Positions 53,501-62,953 of a DNA stretch of 64,000 bases are shown here, one piece after another. Source of the DNA: Flavobacteriales bacterium (GTDB taxonomy: Bacteria; Bacteroidota; Bacteroidia; Flavobacteriales_F; PHOS-HE28). The translations under genes were made by a program, and so were the position numbers. The notes under the pieces are model-generated. The model did not search any database. It was not told where the DNA came from and saw nothing but the letters and a program-made list of their open reading frames with translations. The stretch is taken from the NCBI GenBank assembly GCA_016788295.1, contig JAEUSY010000004.1, positions 186,001 through 250,000 on the forward strand. Direction: 5' to 3'. Position 1 is the first letter of the stretch. Each line of letters opens with the position of its first letter.

Positions 53501-53950
53501 ATGGCCGGAGTCAATAAAGTTATCCTGATCGGAAACCTGGGTGCAGACCCTGAGGTACGCCACCTCCAGAACGGCGCCAGCGTAGCCAATTTCCGCCTCG
53601 CCACCAGCGAGACCTACAAGGACCGGCAGACCGGCGAACGGCGCGAGCAGACCGAGTGGCACAACGTGGTGGCTTGGCGTGGCCTGGCCGAGATCACCGA
53701 GAAATACCTGCGCAAAGGCAGCAAGGTGTACGTTGAAGGCAAGCTCCGCACACGCAAATGGCAGGATAAGGACGGTCAGGACCGTTACACCACCGAGATA
53801 CAGGCCGACGAGATGACGCTGCTGGACCGCCCGACCGGCGACGCAGGTGCTGGCGCGCCGATGGCCGCACGCCCCGCCGCGCAGCCCATGGCCGCTGCAC
53901 CGCAGCACATGTCCGCTCCGGCCGATGATGTGGACGACCTGCCCTTCTGA
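53501..53950 (+). CDS. ssb: Single-stranded DNA-binding protein
   Basis: A 149-residue SSB. The OB-fold begins [22 protein letters not shown] and continues [29 protein letters not shown] and [18 protein letters not shown] flexible Pro/Ala/Gln-rich linker leads to the acidic tip DDVDDLPF that recruits partner proteins. It lies 36 bases after mutY and upstream of gldE, the conserved mutY - ssb - gldE - gldD order of Bacteroidota. Confidence 0.95.
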   Translation: MAGVNKVILIGNLGADPEVRHLQNGASVANFRLATSETYKDRQTGERREQTEWHNVVAWRGLAEITEKYLRKGSKVYVEGKLRTRKWQDKDGQDRYTTEIQADEMTLLDRPTGDAGAGAPMAARPAAQPMAAAPQHMSAPADDVDDLPF

Positions 53951-53986
53951 GCGACGTCCGCGACTATTCCACTAAGCACCTGTTGA

Positions 53987-55318
53987 TTGGAGCCTCCCTC
54001 CGCATATCCCTTGTTGGTGGCGCTGTATTGGCGCCCGTTGGATGCCGCAACGGTCGTGATCCTGCTGGTCATTGGCCTGCTGTTGATCGCATCGGCGGCC
54101 ATGAGCGCCAGTGAAGTGGCCCTCTTCTCGCTGAACCCAACGCAACTGCGCGACTTGAAGGAACGCGGCGGCAGTTCGGGGCAACGTGTGCTCGACCTAT
54201 TGGCCAAACCAAGGCGACTGCTCGCCACGATCCTCATTGCGAACAACTTCGTGAACGTGGGCATCGTGATCCTGAGCACGGTGGCCGTTTCCGCACTGCT
54301 GGAGGTGGAACGCATGCCCACCTATATGGTCTTCATCATCCAGGTGCTGGCCGTCACCTTCATCATACTGCTCATCGGCGAGGTGCTTCCAAAGGTTTAC
54401 GCCACAGCCAATGCCATGCGCGTGGCACAGGTGATGGCGGGCCCGCTGTGGGTGATGCGTTGGGTGTTCAAACCCGTCAGTGAAACGCTCGTTCGCAGCA
54501 CCACGTTCATCGAGAAGCGGTTCAAAAAACGAGGCACGCAATCCATCTCCGTTGATGCGCTCGGGCATGCCTTGGAGCTAACGCAGGATGCCAGCACCAC
54601 TGCCGAGGAACAACGGATCCTGCGCGGCATTGTGAAGTTCGGGAACATCGAGGTCCATCAAGTAATGCGGCCGCGCACCGAAGTGGTCGGCTTCGACAAG
54701 GACATCGACTTCAAACAGCTGCTGATCTCCATCGTGGACTCGGGCTTCTCTCGTGTCCCGGTTTACGAGGAGACCTTGGACCGCGTGGTGGGTGTGCTCA
54801 ACATCAAGGATGTGTTGCCGCATCTCAGCAAAGAGACTTTCGACTGGCATAGCCTGTTACGGGACCCCTATTTCGTTCCCGAGGGCAAGAAACTGGACGA
54901 CCTGTTGAAGGAGTTCCAATCGGAAAAGGTGCACCTGGCGGTGGTGGTGGATGAGTACGGAGGCACCAGCGGGATCATCACCCTGGAGGACGTGATCGAG
55001 GAGATCGTTGGTGACATCACCGATGAATACGACGACGAGGACCTGATCTACAGCAAGCTCGATGACCGCACCTGGGTCTTCGAAGGCAAAGCCCCCCTGC
55101 CCGATGTGTATCGCGTTCTGGGTGTGGACGGCAAATTGTTCGAAGAGAACAAGGGCGATAGCGGCACGCTGGGCGGCTTCATCCTTGAACTGACCGGACG
55201 CATTCCGAAAAAAGGGGAACGCGTGGACCTGCAGAACTACGGCTTCATTGTGGAGGCATCGGACAACAAGCGCGTACGCCGCGTGAAAGTGATCGTGAAC
55301 GATGAGGCCAAACATTAA
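53987..55318 (+). CDS. gldE: Gliding motility-associated protein GldE
   Basis: A 443-residue membrane protein with a DUF21/CNNM transmembrane domain (about residues 20-190; SASEVALFSLNPTQLRDL and FVNVGIVILSTVAVS), then a CBS pair (MRPRTEVVGFDKDIDF ... VPVYEETLDRVVGVLNIKDVL) and a CorC/HlyC domain ending near KRVRRVKV. The genomic position between ssb and gldD identifies it as GldE, partner of the gliding and type IX secretion lipoproteins. The start is a TTG at 53987, giving MEPPSAYPLL, close to the usual GldE N terminus. Confidence 0.9.
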   Translation: MEPPSAYPLLVALYWRPLDAATVVILLVIGLLLIASAAMSASEVALFSLNPTQLRDLKERGGSSGQRVLDLLAKPRRLLATILIANNFVNVGIVILSTVAVSALLEVERMPTYMVFIIQVLAVTFIILLIGEVLPKVYATANAMRVAQVMAGPLWVMRWVFKPVSETLVRSTTFIEKRFKKRGTQSISVDALGHALELTQDASTTAEEQRILRGIVKFGNIEVHQVMRPRTEVVGFDKDIDFKQLLISIVDSGFSRVPVYEETLDRVVGVLNIKDVLPHLSKETFDWHSLLRDPYFVPEGKKLDDLLKEFQSEKVHLAVVVDEYGGTSGIITLEDVIEEIVGDITDEYDDEDLIYSKLDDRTWVFEGKAPLPDVYRVLGVDGKLFEENKGDSGTLGGFILELTGRIPKKGERVDLQNYGFIVEASDNKRVRRVKVIVNDEAKH

Positions 55319-55871
55319 GTGGTTGCTTGCATTGGCCGTTCTGGCCGGTTGCAGCGAAGAGCCCCTGCCCAAGCCGCGGGGCTGGTTCCGCATAGACCTG
55401 CCGGAGCAGACCTATGCCCGCTGGACCGATGATGACGTGCTGGCCATGGACGTGCCCACCTACGCCCGTGTGCGTGAACGCAAGGCGGAGGGCGATGCAC
55501 GCTGGTACGACCTGCGCTTTCCCGGCCAACGCGCCACCGTGCACCTCACCTGGTCGCCCGTGAACGGGAACATCAACGCATTGATCGATGATGCACACGC
55601 GTTCAAAGGCAAGCACGAGGCCATTGCCGTTCGCATTCGCAGTGAACGGATACTGATCGACAGCACGCGCGTATTCGGCAACGTGTTCGAAGTGGAAGGC
55701 GATGCGGCCAGTCCGCTGGTGTTCTACCTCACGGACAGCACATCGAACTTCCTGTATGGCGCCTTGTACTTCGATGTGAGGCCCAATGCCGATTCGCTGG
55801 CTCCGGTCACCGAGCGTATCCGGCAGGATATGCGGCACATGATCGGCACCCTCCATTGGGGTAACCGCTGA
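55302..55871 (+). CDS. gldD: Gliding motility lipoprotein GldD
   Basis: A 189-residue lipoprotein. The signal LLALAVLAGC has its lipobox Cys at 17. The mature protein begins SEEPLPKPRGWFRIDLPEQTY, the characteristic GldD opening, and continues with DLRFPGQRATVHLTWSPVNG and NALIDDAHAF. GldD is needed for gliding in Flavobacterium johnsoniae. The gene overlaps the last 17 bases of gldE in another frame, so the two are coupled. Confidence 0.93.
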   Translation: MRPNIKWLLALAVLAGCSEEPLPKPRGWFRIDLPEQTYARWTDDDVLAMDVPTYARVRERKAEGDARWYDLRFPGQRATVHLTWSPVNGNINALIDDAHAFKGKHEAIAVRIRSERILIDSTRVFGNVFEVEGDAASPLVFYLTDSTSNFLYGALYFDVRPNADSLAPVTERIRQDMRHMIGTLHWGNR

Positions 55872-55880
55872 CCGGAAGCC

Positions 55881-56903
55881 TTACGATATAAGCTTGCCGC
55901 TTTGGTGCAAGGCCTTCAGCATCGCGGCCAAGAGGACCAGCGCACCGAACTGGTGCACCACGCCAAGGATCAGGTCCACCTGAGTGAGCACGGTGAATAC
56001 CCCGAGCGTGAACTGCAACAGCACAGCGCCCACCAGCCAAGGCGTAACACCCGCGAACTGACGACGATAGTGCAGGGCAGTGCCCACAACGAGCGCCGCG
56101 ACCAACCAGGCCAGATTGCGATGTACGAACTGCACGCCATCACGATGGTCCGTAAGGTCCTTCCAAAGGCTGCCGTGTGCCATAACGTTCTCGGGCATGA
56201 ACGACCCGTTCATCAACGGCCAGGTGTTGTAGATACGTCCTGCATCGAGCCCGGCCGTGAAGGCGCCCCAGATGATCTGAATTACAAGCACGGTAAAGGC
56301 CACGCGGACCCAACCATCTCCGGCCTGGCCACTGGCACGGAGGCCACGACGTCCATCGCGGATATCGAACACTGTCCATAGCACCAGTGAGAACACGGTG
56401 AAGGCCGCACAGAGGTGAATGGCTAAACGATAATGGCTCACATCAGGGTTGTCCTGCAGACCACTGGCCACCATGAACCAGCCCAAGGCACCCACAGAGC
56501 CACCACCAACAAGGATGAGCCATGCCCGCTTCAAGAGCCAGCCCTGGAGCAGGCCCCGTCGCCAGAACAATACGAACGGCACGATGAACACCAGGCCCAT
56601 CAATCGACCCCAGTTGCGGTGCAGGTACTCCCAGAAAAAGATCTGCTTGAACCCGGCCATGTCCATGTGCTGGTTCTTCAGCGTGTATTCGGGAATGGCC
56701 TGGTACTTCTTAAAGGCCTCGGACCACTCCACTTCGTTCATCGGAGGCAGGGCACCCATGATCGGCTTCCACTCCGTGATGCTCAGACCGCTGCCGGTAA
56801 GTCGCGTAATGCCACCGATGACCACCATGCAGGCAATGAGCAAACAGCCGGTGATCAACCACCAGACCACCGGTCGCAGGTCCTTCTCGTGCTCCTTGTT
56901 CAT
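55881..56903 (-). CDS. ctaA: Heme A synthase (COX15/CtaA)
   Basis: Membrane enzyme converting heme O to heme A for cytochrome oxidase. The 340-residue protein has two similar four-helix halves. Heme-ligand His residues are visible in FFWEYLHRNWGRLMG, YRLAIHLCAAF, GVQFVHRNLAWL and GVVHQFGAL, as in COX15. ITRLTGSGLSITEWKPIMGALPP is the N-terminal family signature. It is convergent with gldD. No oxidase genes are in the window. Confidence 0.94.
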   Translation of the reverse strand: MNKEHEKDLRPVVWWLITGCLLIACMVVIGGITRLTGSGLSITEWKPIMGALPPMNEVEWSEAFKKYQAIPEYTLKNQHMDMAGFKQIFFWEYLHRNWGRLMGLVFIVPFVLFWRRGLLQGWLLKRAWLILVGGGSVGALGWFMVASGLQDNPDVSHYRLAIHLCAAFTVFSLVLWTVFDIRDGRRGLRASGQAGDGWVRVAFTVLVIQIIWGAFTAGLDAGRIYNTWPLMNGSFMPENVMAHGSLWKDLTDHRDGVQFVHRNLAWLVAALVVGTALHYRRQFAGVTPWLVGAVLLQFTLGVFTVLTQVDLILGVVHQFGALVLLAAMLKALHQSGKLIS

Positions 56904-56961
56904 GGGCCGCCAAAACTACCAACACCGCTGTGGCCCATCGGTTCACCCGAACACACACAAC

Positions 56962-56988
56962 GAAAAAAGGGGACCGAAGCCCCCTTTC
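56962..56988 (-). terminator. Terminator after the HMA lipoprotein gene
   Basis: Read on the minus strand, GAAAGGGG pairs with CCCCTTTT around a short loop and ends in a T-run. It closes the 57008 gene. Confidence 0.75.
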
Positions 56989-57007
56989 AATTCGTACACT
57001 TCTTTGA

Positions 57008-57538
57008 TCACTGACGCAGCACGCTGGTCAACAGGGCCAGGATGCTGGGCAGCAGCACATCCGAGGACGGCAACGACGCCTTCACGCCTTTCTCCTCCTT
57101 TTCAGCGGGCTCCTCATCACTGCTGGCCCCGGAAGAACCACGCACCTGTTTGGTGACGGTGACCGCGAGCACTTTGTACTGTCCATCGTGCAGCGCTTGA
57201 ATGGCCTCCACCATCTGGGCGTCCGTCACTTTGCTCTCGTCGTAGGTCACAATGGCGTGATCGCGCTCATCACCCTCGATGAACTGGATCTCCGTGGAAG
57301 CGATGCCTGGTAGCTTGGCCAGCGCCTTCTTGATGGAACCGCCGCACATCATCTCGCAGCTCATGCCGTCAATGCTGAGGTCGGCAATGGCCAGGGGCTC
57401 GCCGGAAGAGATCACCACTTCCTTCACCACACGCTCAACGCCGGGCAGGGCGACCTCGGCAGCGGGTTGCTCACTACTGCCGCACGATGCCAACACCATT
57501 GCGACAGCGAACAAGGGGAACAGGGAACGAACGATCAT
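57008..57538 (-). CDS. Heavy-metal-associated domain lipoprotein
   Basis: A 176-residue lipoprotein (lipobox VLASCGSS). A ferredoxin-like HMA domain (about residues 50-130) starts with DLSIDGMSCEMMCGGSIKKALAKLPGI. The metal loop is C-x3-C (CEMMC) instead of the common C-x2-C, a form that recurs in secreted HMA proteins of Bacteroidota. The tail is acidic and Ser-rich. The -7 element TACCTTTG on the minus strand (57588-57595) is its probable promoter. A copper-binding role is plausible but not proven. Confidence 0.82.
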   Translation of the reverse strand: MIVRSLFPLFAVAMVLASCGSSEQPAAEVALPGVERVVKEVVISSGEPLAIADLSIDGMSCEMMCGGSIKKALAKLPGIASTEIQFIEGDERDHAIVTYDESKVTDAQMVEAIQALHDGQYKVLAVTVTKQVRGSSGASSDEEPAEKEEKGVKASLPSSDVLLPSILALLTSVLRQ

Positions 57539-57587
57539 GACCGTGTTTGTTAGACGTGCATAGGACGCACAACCTCAACGAAGGTTA

Positions 57588-57595
57588 CAAAGGTA
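57588..57595 (-). promoter_or_regulatory. -7 element TACCTTTG of the HMA lipoprotein
   Basis: An exact TAnnTTTG match on the minus strand, in the divergent gap with the DMT transporter. Confidence 0.6.
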
Positions 57596-57616
57596 TAGTT
57601 CAAAATTCCCCTTGGG

Positions 57617-57624
57617 TATTTTTG
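57617..57624 (+). promoter_or_regulatory. -7 element TATTTTTG of the DMT transporter
   Basis: An exact TAnnTTTG match on the plus strand, 43 bases before the ATG at 57668. Confidence 0.55.
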
Positions 57625-57667
57625 TCGGCCTGCTTAACGCCCACATGGGTCACGCAGGGGCGCAGGC

Positions 57668-58573
57668 ATGCAGGAAAAAGGCGGTAGGAACGGAGGGATA
57701 TGGCTACTGCTGTTGGTACTGGCCCTGATCTGGGGCAGTTCCTTCATCCTGATGAAACGGGGGTTGTACTACGAGGGCGTTCCCGTGCTCACCCCCTGGC
57801 AAATGGCCACGGCGCGGCTCTCCATCGCCTGGCTGGCGCTCTCGCCGGTGCTCCTCAGGCATGCAGGGCTTCTGCGGAAGCACGTTCTTCCCCTCTTGGG
57901 CGCCGGCGTGCTCGGCAATGGCATTCCGGCGTTCCTGTTCGCTACGGCCCAAAGCCGCATCGATAGCTCTTTGTCCGGCATGCTCAACAGCCTTACGCCA
58001 CTAATGACCTTGCTGACAGGCGGCCTGTTCTTCGGTACGCACATACGGGGCGTGCATGTGGCTGGGGTAGTGCTTGGGCTTGCAGGGGCCGTGGGCCTGA
58101 TCGCGTTGAAGGGAGGAGATGGCCCGCCCTCGTGGTCGCTTTACGCGGCCCTGCCGATCATCGGGACACTGTGCTACGGATTCAGCGGCAACATTGTGAA
58201 AAGGCACTTGTACGCTGTGCCGCCCATGGCCACTTCGGCGCTGGCGCTCACGTTCGTGGGCCCTATCAGCATAGGCCTGGCCCTCACCAGTGGCCTTCCG
58301 GAGACACTGCGCACCAACCCGCATGGCTGGAGCGCATTGGGCCATGTGGCCGTGCTGGCCGTGCTCAGCTCAGCGCTCGCCCTGGTGCTCTGGAACGTGC
58401 TCTTGCAACGGACCTCTGCCTTGCGGGCCAGCTCTGTGACCTATCTGATGCCCGTGGTGGCCATTGGCTGGGGCCTGTTGGACAAGGAGGTCATCGGCCT
58501 GGCGCAACTGGGCATGATCGCCTTGGTGCTGGGCGGCGTGTACGTGGTGAGCGTGGCCGAACGCAATAGGTGA
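57668..58573 (+). CDS. EamA/DMT family transporter
   Basis: A 301-residue inner-membrane protein with ten predicted helices as two EamA repeats. LLLLVLALIWGSSFILMKRGL opens the first repeat and LPIIGTLCYGFSGNIVKRHL the second. The C-terminal half has SSALALVLWNVLLQRTSALRASSVTYLMPVVAIGWG, the usual EamA end. Substrates in this superfamily are varied (amino acids, metabolites), so none is assigned. It is divergent from the HMA lipoprotein. Confidence 0.88.
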   Translation: MQEKGGRNGGIWLLLLVLALIWGSSFILMKRGLYYEGVPVLTPWQMATARLSIAWLALSPVLLRHAGLLRKHVLPLLGAGVLGNGIPAFLFATAQSRIDSSLSGMLNSLTPLMTLLTGGLFFGTHIRGVHVAGVVLGLAGAVGLIALKGGDGPPSWSLYAALPIIGTLCYGFSGNIVKRHLYAVPPMATSALALTFVGPISIGLALTSGLPETLRTNPHGWSALGHVAVLAVLSSALALVLWNVLLQRTSALRASSVTYLMPVVAIGWGLLDKEVIGLAQLGMIALVLGGVYVVSVAERNR

Positions 58574-58592
58574 GCGTTCGACGCTGGGGACG

Positions 58593-58600
58593 CATCTTTG
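58593..58600 (+). promoter_or_regulatory. -7-like element CATCTTTG
   Basis: One mismatch to TAnnTTTG, only 4 bases before the GT2 ATG, implying a leaderless message. Confidence 0.45.
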
Positions 58601-58604
58601 CACC

Positions 58605-59363
58605 ATGTACCTGGGCCAAAAGGTGATCGTGGTGCTGCCCGCATACCGGGCAGCGCTCACATTGAAGCAGACCTACGACGAGATCCCCTTCGACCTGGTG
58701 GACGAAGTGGTGCTGGTGGATGATAAAAGCCCCGACAATACCGTGGAGGTGGCGCGGCAGCTGGGCATCAAGCACATTGTGGTGCATGATGTGAACAAGG
58801 GCTACGGTGGCAACCAGAAGAGCTGCTACGACAAGGCCCGCGAACTGGGGGCCGACATCGTGGTGATGCTGCATCCCGACTACCAGTACACGCCCAAATT
58901 GCTCGCCAGCATGATCACGCTGATCGGGAATGGCGTTTACCCCGTCGTGTTCGGCTCACGCATACTGGGAGGCGGTGCGCTGAAAGGCGGCATGCCCATG
59001 TACAAGTACATCGCCAACCGGGCGCTCACATTGACGCAGAACCTCCTGATGGGAGAAAAGCTCAGCGAGTACCACACCGGCTACCGCGCGTTCCACCGGA
59101 CGGTGCTTGATGCGTGCCCCTACCATACCTGCTCGGACGACTTCGTGTTCGACAACCAGATGATCGGACAGATCTTCTGGAAGGGCTTCGAGATCGCCGA
59201 GATCACCTGTCCCACGAAGTATTTCGATGAGGCCAGTAGCATCAATTTCAGTCGCAGCATGACCTACGGCTTCGGCGTTCTGAACGTGAGCTTCCGCTAC
59301 TTTCTTGCGCGTACCGGCCTGATGGGCTGGGCGCTCCTTGGCCAACGAAAATCCTCGCGCTGA
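58605..59363 (+). CDS. GT2-family glycosyltransferase
   Basis: A 252-residue GT-A-fold enzyme. VIVVLPAYRAALTLKQTYDEIP opens the fold, VVLVDDKSPDNT gives the nucleotide-binding Asp pair, and VVMLHPDYQYTPK is the DXD-like metal motif (here HPDYQY). YHTGYRAFHR is typical of dolichol- or undecaprenyl-phosphate sugar transferases of the DPM1/GtrB type. It is the first gene of a pair with the ArnT-like enzyme, which would use such lipid-linked sugars. The acceptor is unknown. Confidence 0.88.
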   Translation: MYLGQKVIVVLPAYRAALTLKQTYDEIPFDLVDEVVLVDDKSPDNTVEVARQLGIKHIVVHDVNKGYGGNQKSCYDKARELGADIVVMLHPDYQYTPKLLASMITLIGNGVYPVVFGSRILGGGALKGGMPMYKYIANRALTLTQNLLMGEKLSEYHTGYRAFHRTVLDACPYHTCSDDFVFDNQMIGQIFWKGFEIAEITCPTKYFDEASSINFSRSMTYGFGVLNVSFRYFLARTGLMGWALLGQRKSSR

Positions 59364-59373
59364 CCCGCACCTT

Positions 59374-61029
59374 ATGCTTACCCGCGGCCGCATCCAGCTG
59401 TTGATCATCGCTGTGGCGGCGCTGCTCTTCGTACCCGGGCTCGGTGCGGTACACCTGTTCGATTGGGACGAGATCAACTTCGCGGAGATCGCCCGGGAGA
59501 TGATCGTGACCGGCGATTGGTCAAGGCCACAGATCGGGTATCTCCCCTTCCATGAGAAGCCACCGCTGTTCATCTGGCTGCAGGCGCTCAGCATGAAGGC
59601 CTTCGGGGTGGGCGAGTTCGCCGCACGATTCCCCAACGCGGTGTGCGGACTGCTCACGCTACTCGTGCTCTACCGCATCGGCGATCAATTGCGTGGCCGG
59701 GTCTTCGGCATGTTGTGGCCCTTGGCCTACATCGGCTCCGTGCTGCCCCACCTTTACTTCCGCAGCGGCATCATCGATCCGTGGTTCAACCTCTTCATCT
59801 TCCTCGGGCTGCATGCCATCATCACCCTTGTGCAGCGCGACCCCACGCGGCATCCAAAAGGATTGAACGGACGCACTGACAAACATGCCTGGCTGGCCGG
59901 TCTTTTCCTTGGGCTCGCGGTGCTTACCAAAGGACCGGTCGGGGTGCTGGTGCCCGGACTGGCCATGGCGGCTTACTGGTTCCTTGGCCGTTGCAAGCCG
60001 TACCTGCGTTGGCGGCGCCTGGGGATCATCGCAATTGCCACGCTGCTCACCGTGGGCACATGGGGCGTGTATGACCTGCTGCGCAACGGACCGGAGTTCA
60101 TGGTTGCCTTCTTCTGGCGCCAGGTGGCCATGCTCACCACCGAGGATGCCGGCCATGGAGGCTTCATGGGCTATCACTTCGTGGTGCTGCTCATCGGTTG
60201 TTTCCCCGCCTCGGTGTTCGCCTTGCAGGAACTCATGCGGCCCACACGTACCGCTGATCCAGCGCAGAACGATCATCGCCGGTGGATGGTGATCCTCTTC
60301 TGGGTGGTGCTGATCCTCTTCAGCATTGTGAAGACCAAGATCGTGCACTATAGCAGCCTGTGCTACTTCCCGCTCACCTACCTGGCAGCGCTGCAACTGG
60401 AACGCATCTGGAAGAAGCAGGAAGGCTTCGGGTGGTCGCGCTTTTTGCTGGGAGCACTTGGCACCTTGCTCGCCTTGATCGTGATCGCCCTTCCCTTTGC
60501 CGGCATGCAGCTCGAACGGCTGAAACCGCTGTTCGCGCAAGACCCCTTCGCACTCGCTAACCTTGATGCGGACGTACACTGGACCGGTGTTGAGGCGCTG
60601 GCCGGGCTTCTGCTCCTCACCGCATTGATCGCAGGGCATTTTTGGCATGGCAAGGCCCGCTATCGCGCCGCGATACTTGCCGTGTTCGGTGGTGGTGCGT
60701 TGTTCGTCACCGTCACCTTGTTCTTCTTCATCAACCGGATCGAAGGGTACTCGCAACGTGCTGCCATCGAGTTCTTCGAGGAACGGCAGCATGAGGAGTG
60801 CTATGTGATCACGAAGAACTACAAGAGCTACGCGCAGCTGTTCTACACCCGCAAGCCAACTGTGACCGACCTGCGGGCGCATGATGAGGAGTGGCTGCTC
60901 TATGGCGATATCGACCGGCCGGTATACGTGGTTTGCAAGATCACCGCAGTGGATGAGGTGGGCACGATACGCACGCTCACGGAGATGGGCCGAAAGAACG
61001 GGTTCGTGTTTTTCCGACGCGACCCGTAG
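59374..61029 (+). CDS. ArnT-like (GT39/GT83) membrane glycosyltransferase
   Basis: A 551-residue polytopic membrane glycosyltransferase of the PMT/ArnT type. The first periplasmic loop has FDWDEINFAEIAREMIVTGDW, with the acidic catalytic site, followed by FHEKPPLFIW, the KPPL motif of ArnT-like enzymes. About twelve helices and a soluble C-terminal domain follow. They transfer a sugar from a lipid-phosphate carrier, fitting the upstream GT2 gene. ATG 59374 is chosen; a TTG at 59338 would overlap the GT2 gene. Confidence 0.85.
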   Translation: MLTRGRIQLLIIAVAALLFVPGLGAVHLFDWDEINFAEIAREMIVTGDWSRPQIGYLPFHEKPPLFIWLQALSMKAFGVGEFAARFPNAVCGLLTLLVLYRIGDQLRGRVFGMLWPLAYIGSVLPHLYFRSGIIDPWFNLFIFLGLHAIITLVQRDPTRHPKGLNGRTDKHAWLAGLFLGLAVLTKGPVGVLVPGLAMAAYWFLGRCKPYLRWRRLGIIAIATLLTVGTWGVYDLLRNGPEFMVAFFWRQVAMLTTEDAGHGGFMGYHFVVLLIGCFPASVFALQELMRPTRTADPAQNDHRRWMVILFWVVLILFSIVKTKIVHYSSLCYFPLTYLAALQLERIWKKQEGFGWSRFLLGALGTLLALIVIALPFAGMQLERLKPLFAQDPFALANLDADVHWTGVEALAGLLLLTALIAGHFWHGKARYRAAILAVFGGGALFVTVTLFFFINRIEGYSQRAAIEFFEERQHEECYVITKNYKSYAQLFYTRKPTVTDLRAHDEEWLLYGDIDRPVYVVCKITAVDEVGTIRTLTEMGRKNGFVFFRRDP

Positions 61030-61077
61030 GAACTTCGTTCCCAGCCGGTTAGCTTTCGGTCACCAAACCACCGGACC

Positions 61078-62886
61078 ATGGTCTTACGCTACCCGTTCAT
61101 TTCGTTGCTTGCCTTGTTCTTGTTGCAGGGCACGATCACCTTCGCACAAGGAGACACCTGCACGACGGCGTTGGAGGTGGTGAGCGGCGTGCATTACGCG
61201 AACGGCCCTTCAACGGGTGCTGGAGTGGATTGCGTCACGGGCGGTGCCCTTAGCTATAATGGGGACTGGTACAGCTACACGCCGTCATTCTCTGGCACCA
61301 TACAGATAACCTCATGCCATACCTTGAATCAACAGCCGTATCCTGACACCTATCTCTACGTGCTCACGGGTAGCTGCGGCTCGCTGACTTGCCTCTTTCA
61401 GAATGATGACATGGGTGCCTGCAATGGCTATCCGTTCTTCTCCATGCTCGAGATCCCAGTTGTTCAAGGAGAGACCTACTTCATTGTCTGGACCGATAAC
61501 TGGTCTAACTCCGCCTTCTACTGGGAGCTCCGGGAGTGCGCCGGCACGGTGACAGGAGTGACCTACCGCGATGCCAACAGCAACGGCGTGCGCGATACCG
61601 GCGAGGAACAGGTGGACGTGATGCTCCAAGTGGATCCCGGTGCACAGTTCCGCTACGCCGGACAGGCCCCCTATTCCTTCTGCAGTTCCATCGGCACCTA
61701 CACCATCTCGGTGCCCACACCTCCTGTGTACCACAACGCGGTGCCGGCCACCCGCACCTACACCGTTGCCGCCCAAGGTGACCAGGTCACGGGCATGGAC
61801 TTCGCCTTCCAACCCATCCCGGGCATGTACGATGCTGCGGTGACGCTGTGGGGCTGGAACCCGTGGATCGGCAACAACACCCAGCTCCATATCCATTACA
61901 GCAACCCGGGCACCGAGCCGATCGAGGCCTCCGTACTGCTCACGCTCGATCCGCTGCTCAGCTACGTGTCGGCCTCCACACCTGCCACCTCCGTGAACGG
62001 TCCGCTCGTGACCTGGGACCTCGGCACCCTGCAGCCTGGCTCCTCCGGGACCATCAACGTCACGGTCTTCACCAGCATCAGTGCCACGCCCAATGCGCCC
62101 ATCCTGAACACAGTGATCCTCGCCACGGAAGAGAGCGATGTGAACGCAGCCAACAACGCGGATGACATGCATGGCATTGCCACCACCTCGTTCGACCCCA
62201 ACGACAAGGCCGTGGACCTCGTGAGCATCACCCCCGAACAAGTGATCGCTCAACAGAAACTGGAATACACCATCCGTTTTCAGAACACGGGCAATGCACC
62301 GGCGGTGAACGTGGTGATCAAGGACAGCCTTGACGCTGATTGGGACCTCAGCACCTTCGAGATGATCGGCGCCACGCACCCATACTCGCTCACCATCACC
62401 AACGAGGTGGCCATCTGGACCTTTGCCAACATCATGCTGCCCGACAGCGCCACCGACCCCTTGGGCAGCCAGGGAAGTTTCACCTACCGCATGGCCGCCC
62501 GTCCCACCCTGCAGCTTGGCGAGCAGCTCACGAACCGCGCCGACATCTACTTCGACTACAACGAACCCGTGCTCACGAACACCACGGTGACCACTGTGGA
62601 GCTCAACACCAACATTTCGGACGGCACCCGGCAAAACACGTTCGACGTGTTCCCCAACCCCAGCAATGGCCAGTTGCAATTGCGCTACAACGCGGCAGCG
62701 CTTGGTCACGCACAGCTCACCGTGTTGGATGCGCTGGGCCGCATGGTGTACACGTCATCCATCACTGGCCTCTCGCAAGGCCGTGCAGTTTCCTTGGACC
62801 TGGCCGGACTGCACAGCGGCACCTACATCGCGCGCCTGACCGCCGATGGCGTGGAGGAACGCGTGCGCTTCGTGATACGTCGCTGA
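61078..62886 (+). CDS. T9SS cargo protein with DUF7619-like repeat domain
   Basis: A 602-residue secreted protein. A signal peptide ends ITFAQ. An N-terminal beta domain (GDWYSYTPSFSGTIQITSCH) is followed by an SdrD-B-like module (GVTYRDANSNGVRDTGEEQ) and a DUF7619/DUF11-like region (SFDPNDKAVDLVSI, YTIRFQNTGNAPAVNVVIKDSLD). The C-terminal T9SS type A sorting domain begins FDVFPNPSNGQLQLRYN and ends VRFVIRR. Adhesion or a structural surface role is likely; no enzyme motif is visible. TAGCTTTC (61050-61057) is a weak -7 candidate. Confidence 0.88.
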   Translation: MVLRYPFISLLALFLLQGTITFAQGDTCTTALEVVSGVHYANGPSTGAGVDCVTGGALSYNGDWYSYTPSFSGTIQITSCHTLNQQPYPDTYLYVLTGSCGSLTCLFQNDDMGACNGYPFFSMLEIPVVQGETYFIVWTDNWSNSAFYWELRECAGTVTGVTYRDANSNGVRDTGEEQVDVMLQVDPGAQFRYAGQAPYSFCSSIGTYTISVPTPPVYHNAVPATRTYTVAAQGDQVTGMDFAFQPIPGMYDAAVTLWGWNPWIGNNTQLHIHYSNPGTEPIEASVLLTLDPLLSYVSASTPATSVNGPLVTWDLGTLQPGSSGTINVTVFTSISATPNAPILNTVILATEESDVNAANNADDMHGIATTSFDPNDKAVDLVSITPEQVIAQQKLEYTIRFQNTGNAPAVNVVIKDSLDADWDLSTFEMIGATHPYSLTITNEVAIWTFANIMLPDSATDPLGSQGSFTYRMAARPTLQLGEQLTNRADIYFDYNEPVLTNTTVTTVELNTNISDGTRQNTFDVFPNPSNGQLQLRYNAAALGHAQLTVLDALGRMVYTSSITGLSQGRAVSLDLAGLHSGTYIARLTADGVEERVRFVIRR

Positions 62887-62905
62887 CACATCCGTTGAAC
62901 CATGG

Positions 62906-62938
62906 AAAAGCGCTCCCTTGGGGGCGCTTTTCTTTTGT
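62906..62938 (+). terminator. Terminator after the T9SS cargo gene
   Basis: AAAAGCGC (62906-62913) pairs with GCGCTTTT (62924-62931), with an inner CCC/GGG pairing, and is followed by CTTTTG. Confidence 0.8.
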
Positions 62939-62941
62939 CAC

Positions 62942-62949
62942 CAACTTCG
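62942..62949 (+). promoter_or_regulatory. -7-like element CAACTTCG
   Basis: Two mismatches to TAnnTTTG; it ends 4 bases before the ATG at 62954, as in other near-leaderless genes here. Confidence 0.35.
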
Positions 62950-62953
62950 CTGC

